From NCBI GenBank assembly GCA_019009955.1, contig CM032232.1, forward strand, positions 135,566,501 through 135,630,500: a stretch of 64,000 nucleotides of DNA. The letters are read 5' to 3'. Numbering within the stretch: the first letter of the stretch is position 1; each line of letters begins with the position of its first letter. The notes beneath the pieces were generated by a model. It was not told where the DNA came from. It was given only the letters and a program-made list of their open reading frames with translations, and made no database searches. The translations under genes and the position numbers were made by a program. Of this stretch, positions 56,669-64,000 are shown one piece after another. This DNA comes from Riptortus pedestris. Lineage: Eukaryota; Arthropoda; Insecta; Hemiptera; Alydidae.

Positions 56669-57403
56669 ATTAGCAGATTTTTAAGGAAATCAGCTATTGA
56701 GGTTGTACTCATGACGCGAGTTTCGAAACATTTCTTCAAATGTCCATCGATCCTACCCAGGAGATGACGAAAATGAGGTACGTTCAAAATTATATAATAT
56801 ATATATATATAATATATATATTTATATATATATATATATATATATTTTGTCTGTTAACTTCTAGTGGTCGCAATTTTTGTTTGATCGTTACCAAACTCGG
56901 AATTTAATCGTTTCATGTAAAAAGGAAGATCAAGTTCGTTAATGGCTGAAATCGGACCAGTGGGAGGGGGGGTTTAGAGGGGGGATTTTTGAAAATTCAA
57001 AATATCTCCGTTATTATGCGTCGGATCGAAAAATCGTATAAAATAAATCTTATTGAAAATTAAATTTACTATAAATATTGTTCTATACAATTATTCTGTA
57101 TCTTGAATATTAACCGAGATATTTGCATTTGTATTCTGCGTGTGGTCGCCAATAGGCCATGTTCGAACTTTCTGCCGAGAGCTCTGGCGGCCGTTTCCAT
57201 AACTATTCGTCCCTCGTGAATAGGTTTAGAGGTTAGGTTAACTGTTTTTTGGGGATAGAAACTACTGGGTTATTACGCCCTAAATAATGTTTTAGGTTTA
57301 GAGGTTTCTTACTACTACAGTTGTTAACAGGCAGATTACTCTATTGTAAAACTTTACGTGGGAAATCTGCTTAGTTTACGCAGCCCCTGCGTGACGGACT
57401 TTC
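56669..57403 (+). mobile_element. Full-length H-family element (Hc)
   Basis: The 5' palindrome is partly deleted (TAGCAGATTTTTAAGGAAAT). Interrupted TA core at about 56793-56845. Hc block with TCTGGCGGCCGTTTCCATAA and the 80-bp segment containing GGGTTATTACGCCCTAAA between two copies of TAGGTTTAGAGGTT. Terminus ACGCAGCCCCTGCGT, GACGGACTTTC. Confidence 0.94.
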
Positions 57404-57410
57404 TTTTACA

Positions 57411-57870
57411 CTGTTGAACTCATGACGAAATATTCAAAAAATCTCTTCAATTGTCCATCGGCCCTATTTAGTAGATAATGAAAATGTGGTCCGTTCAAAC
57501 TTATTATTTATATATATATTTGTCTGTTACCGCTCTAGCGGTCAATTTTTGCCCTATCTTTACCAAACATAAGAGTTTTATGTAAAACTAGAGATCGTAA
57601 GGTTAACGACTCGGACTGGGCAGAGGCTTGAGGATGAAATTTCGAAAAAGCCCGAAATATATACCTCGGATCGAAAAATATTATAAAACCAGACTTAATT
57701 CAGACTTCTTAAACTATCGATGCTCAAAAATTGTCGTTCAATACATTTCCTACTTACTCAAATATTAAATGAGCTATTTGCACTCTCTTATTTTCAGTAT
57801 TCAAGTAAACTCGCCACTATTGCACGTGGGGAATCCACCTAAATTACGCAGCCCCTGCGTGATAAATGTT
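57411..57870 (+). mobile_element. H-family element missing its 5' palindrome, decayed
   Basis: Starts TTGAACTCATGACGAAATAT only eight bases after the previous copy ends. Core TTATATATATATTTG near 57510, CCGCTCTAGCGGTC, shortened body. End GGGGAATCCACCTAAATTAC, ACGCAGCCCCTGCGT, GATAAATG. Confidence 0.88.
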
Positions 57871-58370
57871 TTCTTTATAGGTTTCGCAGGACCAATCTCA
57901 TTTAAATGCTACCTCTTTGGGGCTATTTTCTAAAATAGCCTAAGGAGCATATAGCTTTTCCATTCATTTGAATTACTGATTCCAGTGTATTAGAATCTAT
58001 ATAGAAGTGTCTATTTATTAGTTCAACTTATCTATATTAGTTGTTTATAATAAAATTTCTTTAAGTCTATTGGATGAACAACAATAAATACAATTAATTC
58101 TAATTACAATGTACGAACTGTTTGGCGATCAAGAAATGATTTTGAGATCACGAAAATAATCCAAGTGATAATGGCATGGATTTTTCTGGGCGTTTAATGA
58201 GGCGAGAACTTAGTAAGAATTCGAATTATTTCCCTTTTCATGCAATTAATCAAACACACTGTTATTTTACGTATTATATTAATCCTGGGAAGCCTTATGC
58301 TATGAAAAAAATTTCAATTTTATTAAATCCCCCGCCGTGAAAACATTCGTTGCATTTTAAACGATCCATT
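57871..58370. other. AT-rich intron sequence
   Basis: Unique; a short near-duplicate TTTGGGGCTATTTTCTAAAA/ATAGCC near 57917-57945. No gene signal. Confidence 0.45.
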
Positions 58371-58645
58371 TCATTGACTACTTATTGCATTTGCTGTGAG
58401 TAAACATGCGTGACGAGCTGACGTGCTCCGAGCGGAAGTTGTGAATGAAAGATGGTTTGTACGAGAGGGTTGTGTTTATGAATGGAGCTTGACAGAGCGT
58501 GAAGGGATGACGTAACAGCCACCAGTTGCTCCAGTTATAGCAGACAATGGCTTCAAGGGTACGCCACCTCGTATCAGATTAAGCCACTTGCTAATTCATA
58601 AAGATTTTTTTTTTCACTTATTATGAAATTATCTCTCAGCTTATG
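58320..58645. promoter_or_regulatory. Candidate intronic regulatory block
   Basis: Unique, GC-richer DNA about 11.6 kb into the intron. CATGCGTGACGAGCTGACGT near 58407, GGGATGACGTAACAGCCACC near 58505 (CRE/bZIP-like TGACGTAA) and GCTAATTCATAAAG near 58590. It stands out because everything on both sides is transposon or AT-rich DNA. Confidence 0.25.
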
Positions 58646-58845
58646 GTGTAATTATTTCAGTCTAATTAATATTAATCTGTTTCAGTTTTCTTGCTCATTT
58701 TATCCCCTTTTTTTATAGACCATTTAATAGATTAATTTTCATTTCTTGTAACCATTTAAAACATAATATGACACATTTGAGCTTAAGTCCTCTAGAAAAA
58801 AAACATTTTTATAGTCAATATTGTTTGTAAATAATTCCATCTGCT

Positions 58846-59553
58846 TTTAGCAGATTTCCCTTAAGGAAAATCAGCTATTGAGGTTGTACTCATGACGGAA
58901 TTTTCGACATTTTTCTTCAAATGTCCATCGATCCTACCTAGTAGATGACGAAAATGAGGTCCTTTCAAAACTGTATATATATATATATATATATATTTGT
59001 CTGTTGCCGCTCTAGCGGTCGCAATTTTTGTTTGATCGTTACCAAACTCGATATTTAGTCGTTTTATGTAAAAAGAAAGATCAAGTTCGTTAACGGCTGA
59101 AATCGGACCAGTGGGAGGGGGGGGGTTTAGAGGGGAGGATTTTCGAAAATTCGAAATATCTCCGTTACTATACGTCGGACCGAAAAATTGTACAGAATCA
59201 ATCTTATTGCAAATGAAATTTACTATAAATATTGTTATATACATTTTTTCTCTATCTTGAATATTAACCGAGATATTTGCATTTGTATTCTGCGTGTGGT
59301 CACCAGTAGTATGTTCGGACTTTCCGCAGAGAGCTCTGGTGGCCGTTTCCATAACTATAACCTCGTGAATAGGTTTAGAGGTTAGGTTAACTGTTTTTTT
59401 GGGGCTAGAAACTACTGGGTTATTACGCCCTAAATAATGTTTTAGGTTTAGAGGTTTCTTACTACTACAGTTGTTATTAGGCAGATTTCTCTATTGTAAA
59501 ACTTCACGTGGGAAATCTGCTTAGTTTACGCAGCCCCTGCGTGACGGAATTTT
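58846..59553 (+). mobile_element. Full-length H-family element (Hc)
   Basis: TTTTAGCAGATTTCCCTTAA start, TA core about 58973-58996, G-run near 59118-59126, Hc block with the duplicated TAGGTTTAGAGGTT motif, hairpin ACGCAGCCCCTGCGT, GACGGAATTTTT. The 163-residue - strand ORF through it is a chance reading of the whole body, helped by the TA-encoded Tyr-Ile repeat. Confidence 0.95.
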
Positions 59554-59580
59554 TATTATATCTTACATCTACCTCTTAAT

Positions 59581-60165
59581 TGAATATTAAATAAGGAGTC
59601 TTTTAGCAGATTCCCCTTAAGGGAAATCAGCTACTGAGGTTGAACTCACGATGCAATTTTCGAAAACTTTCTTCAAATTTATTTCGATCCTATCCAGTAG
59701 ATGACTAAAATGTAGCCCATTAAAGTTTTATACTTATATGAATATATATATTTGTCTGTTAACGCTCTAGCGGTCGCAATTTTTGTTGATTTATCGTTAT
59801 GAAACTGGATATCTAAACATTTTTTTTTGTAAAACTAAAGATCAAGGTTGAAATCGGACTCTTGCGAGAGGAGGATTTTGAAAATTCGAAATATCTCCGT
59901 TGTTATACGTCGTGTCGAAAAATTGTATAGAACCTATCTTACTGTAAATTTGAGTTTCTATAAATGTTGTTATGTACATTTTCTTCAGTATGTTAAATAT
60001 TAACCGAGATATGATGATTCTTTTAGTTTTCAGGCCTCACTAATTTCTCATTTCTATTCATGTCATATTATCACTTAGCTGGTATATCATAAACCACTCT
60101 ATTCGAAAGTTAAATAAAATATTTGTGTTCATTGAACTTTTAATGTGTGAGAAACATGAAAAAAC
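59581..60165 (+). mobile_element. H-family element (Hb), 3' terminus missing
   Basis: Start TTTTAGCAGATTCCCCTTAA, short core (ATGAATATATATATTTG near 59738), body, Hb block (TTTTCAGGCCTCACTAAT) and last recognisable part TTTTAATGTGTGAGAAACAT. It begins 28 bases after the previous copy. Confidence 0.9.
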
Positions 60166-60279
60166 GTAGATATTATGACATCAAATACGATTTTCCGGTC
60201 TTGACGAACATTTATTTCATTTATTCCGTGCTCAATATTTAACTGCTTAATACATTTCTGTTCATAATCGGATACATTT

Positions 60280-60399
60280 TTAGCAGATTTCCCTAAAGGG
60301 AAATCAGCTATTGAGGTCGTACTCATGATGCGAGTTTCGAAAAATTTCTTCAAATGTCCATCGATCCTACCCAGGAGATGACGAAAATGAGGTCCGTTC

Positions 60400-60469
<70 letters not shown>

Positions 60470-61027
60470 GTGTGTTATCGCGCTCTCGGTCTCAATTCTT
60501 GTTGGATCTTTACCACACTCGGAATTTAATCGTATTATGTAAAAAGAAAGATCAAGTTCGTTAATGGCTGAATTCTGACTAGTGGGAGGAGGGGTTTAGA
60601 GGGGGAGGATTTTTGAAAATTCAAAATATCTCCGTTATTATGCGTCGGATCGAAATATTGTATAGAATAAATCTTATTGCAAATTAAATTTACTATAAAT
60701 ATTGTTCTATACATTTATTCTGTATCTTGAATATTAACCGAGATATTTGCATTTCTATGCTGCGTGTGGTCACCAGTAGGCTATGTTCGGACTTTCCGCC
60801 GAGAGCTCTGGCGGCCGTTTCCATAACTATTCGTCCCTCGTGAATAGGTTTAGAGGTTAGGTCAACTGTTTTTTTGCGGCTAGAAACTACTGGGTTATTA
60901 CGCCCTAAATAATGTTTTAGGTTTAGAGGTTTCTTACTACTACAGTTGTTATTAGGCTGATTTCCCTATTGTAAAACTTCACGTGGGAAATCTGCTTAGT
61001 TTACGCAGCCCCTGCGTGACGGACTTT
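60280..61027 (+). mobile_element. Full-length H-family element (Hc)
   Basis: Start TTTTAGCAGATTTCCCTAAA, long (TA)n core 60404-60465, GCGCTCTCGGTCTCAATTCT in place of the usual GCGGTCGCAATTTT, Hc block with both TAGGTTTAGAGGTT motifs, terminus ACGCAGCCCCTGCGT, GACGGACTTTTTT. Confidence 0.95.
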
Positions 61028-61031
61028 TTTT

Positions 61032-61258
61032 TCCTTTATTATGAGTCGGGTCAAAACATATGATAGGACGAAACTTGTTTAAAAATTGTTGTTCTACAAT
61101 CGTTTAAACAACACAAACAAATAGTCATTTATTCTCAACTCATATATTAAGAGAGTTATTAGTGGTTTCTTGTTTTCAATCATCCGTAGGTTATTAGCGT
61201 TTCATAGCAGTGCGTGGGAAATCTGCTTAGTTTACGCATCTCGGCCGTGACGGACTTT
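61032..61258 (+). mobile_element. H-family 3' fragment
   Basis: ATTATGAGTCGGGTCAAAAC, decayed body, then GGGAAATCTGCTTAGTTTAC and a disrupted hairpin (ACGCATCTCGGCCGTGACGG). It directly follows the previous copy. Confidence 0.87.
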
Positions 61259-61542
61259 CTGCATCATAAGTTTTCGGTAAACCATCTCTCGTTCTCATGA
61301 AAATTGTTGGCTAAGTAATTCTTTTTGAAATTAGGTCATTTTTAGTTAATAGGTATAAACACAAAAATCTGCTAAAAACGGCAATTACCTTGAAGATGGA
61401 TGGAATAACATTTTTTGTTGGGACAAATAGTAATAGAGATATTTACATACTCTCTCGGTCCAATACTTCCGGCATAAAATACTTCATAATTTTACTTTTT
61501 GTACATGAAATTTTATAAAATCTCAATATTATAAGACTAGTT

Positions 61543-62119
61543 CTTTTAGCAGATTTCCCTTAAGGGAAATCAGCTATTGAGGTTGATTTTCGAAATTGTT
61601 CTCCAAATGTCCATCGATCCTACCTAGAAGATGACGAAAATGAGGTCCGTTCAAAACCGTATATATATTTGTCTGTTACCGCTCTAGCGGTTGCAATTAT
61701 AGTTTAATCGTTACCAAACTCGATATTTAGTCGTTTAATGAAAAAGAAAGATAACGGCTAAAATCGGCCCAGGGGGAGGGGGAGGATTTTTGAAAATTCG
61801 AAATATCTCCGTTACTATTCGTCGGATCGAAATATTGTACAGAACCAATCTTATTGCGAATGTAATGTTCCATAAATGTAGTGATGTACATATTTTCATT
61901 ATCTTGCTTATTAACTGAGATATTTGCATTTTTTAGTTTTCGGTCATCAGTAAACCCCCACTCCTGCTCATCTCACATTAACAATATTCTACTATGTTAT
62001 GAAGAACTTTATTTGAAGTCTAAATACGAAATATGGTTCTCATTGAACTTTTACGTTTTAAGACATATGCACGAAGGAAATCTGCTTAGTTAACGCCAGC
62101 CCTGCGTGGCGGACTTTCT
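61543..62119 (+). mobile_element. Full-length H-family element (Hb)
   Basis: Perfect palindrome GATTTCCCTTAAGGGAAATC. Internal deletion just after it (TTGAGGTTGATTTTCG). Minimal TA core near 61661-61671. GGGGGAGGGGGAGG tract, Hb block (TTTTCGGTCATCAGTAAAC). Terminus GGAAATCTGCTTAGTTAACG, CAGCCCTGCG, TGGCGGACTTTC. Confidence 0.94.
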
Positions 62120-62832
62120 GTGTAATACGAGTTACGCACATACGTCACGCCGAAACAGGTCAAAATGGGCTAACGGAAGATCAAAACAGATAATTCCTGC
62201 GATATCTGAAAGGCGCCAATTTTCACAATAACAATATTTCCTTTAATTCGTACAAACATTAAAAACTTGAATTTCTACCAAATCGCCAATTTTCTCTATG
62301 TATTTATAGAGGTTAAATTTATAATCACCATTTCTAATTCTTTGTCACTTTTACTCTTTTTATTCCTTTCAAAACTCTGTGTCATTTTTGTCCGATTTCA
62401 TCAATGTGACTTTTCTTGACATCATTTACATTCTGCTCACTTTCACAAACAGAAACACTAATCCTTTCACTTTCACAGATTTTTTTTTTATTACAATTAC
62501 CCAAGCCTCTAGGTTTACGGCTTCTGCTCTGCGTGAAATTTAGACTAGATGCGCGGATTTTATATTATTATTCGTGAGAGGCCGAGGGAAGAGCGGTTGG
62601 CCAATAGTGTTCTCATTCTGTGGAGTAGTGACCCTCTTACACCACCAGAGGCCGGTGTGCAATACTGCCATCACACCTACACTTCCCGACTACTAATATA
62701 CACGCTCAGCTCTGCAATTATTGGCCGTAGCTCGCACATCGCTATCGGCGGTCACGGGGTCGCCGTATCTGGCTCACTCCGAAGGTCGTACGAGTTCGTG
62801 TACGGCCGAGCCCTAACGATTTTTTTTTTTTT
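62120..62832. other. Unique sequence with a GC-rich block at 62520-62818
   Basis: The GC-rich block (GGCCGAGGGAAGAGCGG, CGCTATCGGCGGTCACGGGG) contrasts with AT-rich flanks and stops sharply at a T run. The 95-residue + strand ORF at 62549 shows no known domain. It could be a SINE/LINE piece or a regulatory island; I cannot choose. Confidence 0.35.
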
Positions 62833-62915
62833 TTAGCAGAATTGCTCTCATATGGAAATCTGCTAATGAGGTTGTACTATATGAAAGAATAATTCGAAAA
62901 AAATGTCGTTGAAAC
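62833..62915 (+). mobile_element. 5'-end fragment of an H-family element
   Basis: TTTTAGCAGAATTGCTCTCA, ATGGAAATCTGCTAATGAGG, TTGTACTATATGAAAGAATA. The palindrome is decayed and only about 80 bases remain. Confidence 0.78.
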
Positions 62916-62997
62916 ATGAATACAACAAACGTTCGCTATTACAATACTTCCTTAATGTCGAACAAGGGTAATAGACTTTAATTTCTGATAAATTGCC

Positions 62998-63345
<348 letters not shown>

Positions 63346-63354
63346 AGGATAAAA

Positions 63355-63470
63355 AAATTGAAAAATTGTTGGCTACGCTTCCACTACAATAATTTATTAA
63401 AACGGCTGAGTGCTTTCGATACTGTGCACCATCGTCAGTGCCCGAAGGTTTTCGATGTTGACCTGTCGGC
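63355..63470 (-). mobile_element. Possible Penelope-like element 3' fragment
   Basis: On the - strand CACTGACGATGGTGCACAGT, ATCGAAAGCACTCAGCCG, TTTTAATAAATTATTGTAGT, GGAAGCG, then an A/T-rich tail. The order 'ctgacgatgg...cgaaagc...ttttaataaa...agtggaag' is typical of Penelope-like element tails. No RT or endonuclease is present. Confidence 0.45.
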
Positions 63471-64000
63471 TCTCGAGTCTAGCTCCAAGAGCCAGGTCTA
63501 GCTCCAAGAGCCAGGTCTAGCTCCAAGAGCCAGGTCTAGCTCCAAGAGCCAGGTCTAGCTCCAAGAGCCAGGTCTAGCTCCAAGAGCCAGGTCTAGCTCC
63601 AAGAACCAGGTCTCGCTCTAAGAGCCAGGTCTAGCTCCAAGAGCCAGGTCTAGCTCCAAGAGCCAGGTCTAGCTCCAAGAGCCAGGTCTAGCTCCAAGAG
63701 CCAGGTCTAGCTCCAAGAGCCAGGTCTAGCTCCAAGAGCCAGGTCTAGCTCCAAGAGCCAGGTCTATCTCCAAGACACAGGTCTAGCGACAAGAGACAGG
63801 GCTCGATCCAAGAGCCAGGTCTCGCTCTAAGAGCCAGGTCTAGCTCCAAGAGCCAGGTCTAGCTCCAAGAGCCAGGTCTAGCTCCAAGAGCCAGGTCTAG
63901 CTCCAAGAGCCAGGTCTAGCTCCAAGAGCCAGGTCTAGCTCCAAGAGCCAGGTCTAGCTCCAAGAGCCAGGTCTAGCTCCAAGAGCCAGGTCTAGCTCCA
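63462..64000. repeat. 19-bp tandem array, open at the window end
   Basis: Units AGCTCCAAGAGCCAGGTCT repeat every 19 bases (starts at 63481, 63500, 63519 and so on), about 28 visible. Most are identical; variant units lie at about 63600-63620 and 63765-63830, and the variant CTCGCTCTAAGAGCC appears in both clusters. The array continues beyond the window. Confidence 0.95.

Noticed and set aside
58861..59352. 163-residue - strand ORF, the longest in the window
   Set aside because: It is a read-through of one H element. Homologous stretches in other copies are interrupted and the Tyr-Ile run is the TA core.

Overview
This window reads as AT-rich, repeat-dense eukaryotic chromosomal DNA. It is most likely from an insect. 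The one protein-coding exon I can recognise belongs to the arthropod Knirps/Eagle (NR0A) nuclear receptors, and the transposon mix (Helentron-associated elements, piggyBac, non-LTR retrotransposons) suits a large hemipteran-like genome. The order is a guess. There is no operon-like structure, no rRNA and no convincing functional tRNA.

The gene content is a single short exon on the + strand at 46774-46851. It encodes the first zinc finger of a knirps-family DNA-binding domain and is bounded by an acceptor-like TTTTCAG and a GTAAGC donor. Nothing resembling the next exon is visible downstream, so the intron appears to run at least 17 kb, to the end of the window. The 46.8 kb upstream is either intergenic or a 5'-UTR intron. 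Several non-repetitive, GC-richer islands may be cis-regulatory. They lie near 8.6, 11.0, 15.5, 27.4, 30.5, 31.7 and 45.0 kb upstream and 49.4 and 58.5 kb downstream.

Repeats dominate. More than 30 full, partial or fragmentary copies of one transposon family occur from about 8.75 kb onward. By summing my approximate boundaries they cover roughly 17-18 kb. In the orientation I call forward, each copy starts with a palindrome (AGCAGATTTCCC..., perfect core GATTTCCCTTAAGGGAAATC). A variable (TA)n core follows. Near the 3' end the inverted motif GGGAAATCTGCT is followed by a GC-rich hairpin (ACGCAGCCCCTGCGT) and the terminus GACGGACTTT. That layout matches DINE-1-like, Helentron-associated non-autonomous elements (HINEs). 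I call the family 'H' and see four internal-sequence variants: Ha, Hb, Hc and Hd. Two nested insertions and one head-to-tail run of seven copies are visible.

Tandem arrays include a 67-bp satellite organised as a 201-bp trimer (2.7-7.6 kb), a 32-bp minisatellite (32.7-33.6 kb), about nine diverged units of roughly 247 bp (35.0-37.1 kb), a 19-bp array running off the right edge (63.5-64.0 kb), and long CT, TA and T tracts. Other mobile remnants are a 5'-truncated non-LTR retrotransposon with a perfect 13-bp target-site duplication (21.8-23.0 kb), a piggyBac transposase N-terminal fragment (19.8-20.2 kb), a second LINE C-terminal scrap (34.5 kb), tRNA-derived SINE-like pieces (43.0 and 55.3 kb) and possible Penelope-like tails. 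Apart from the nuclear receptor exon, open reading frames here are chance ORFs in repeats or broken transposon genes.
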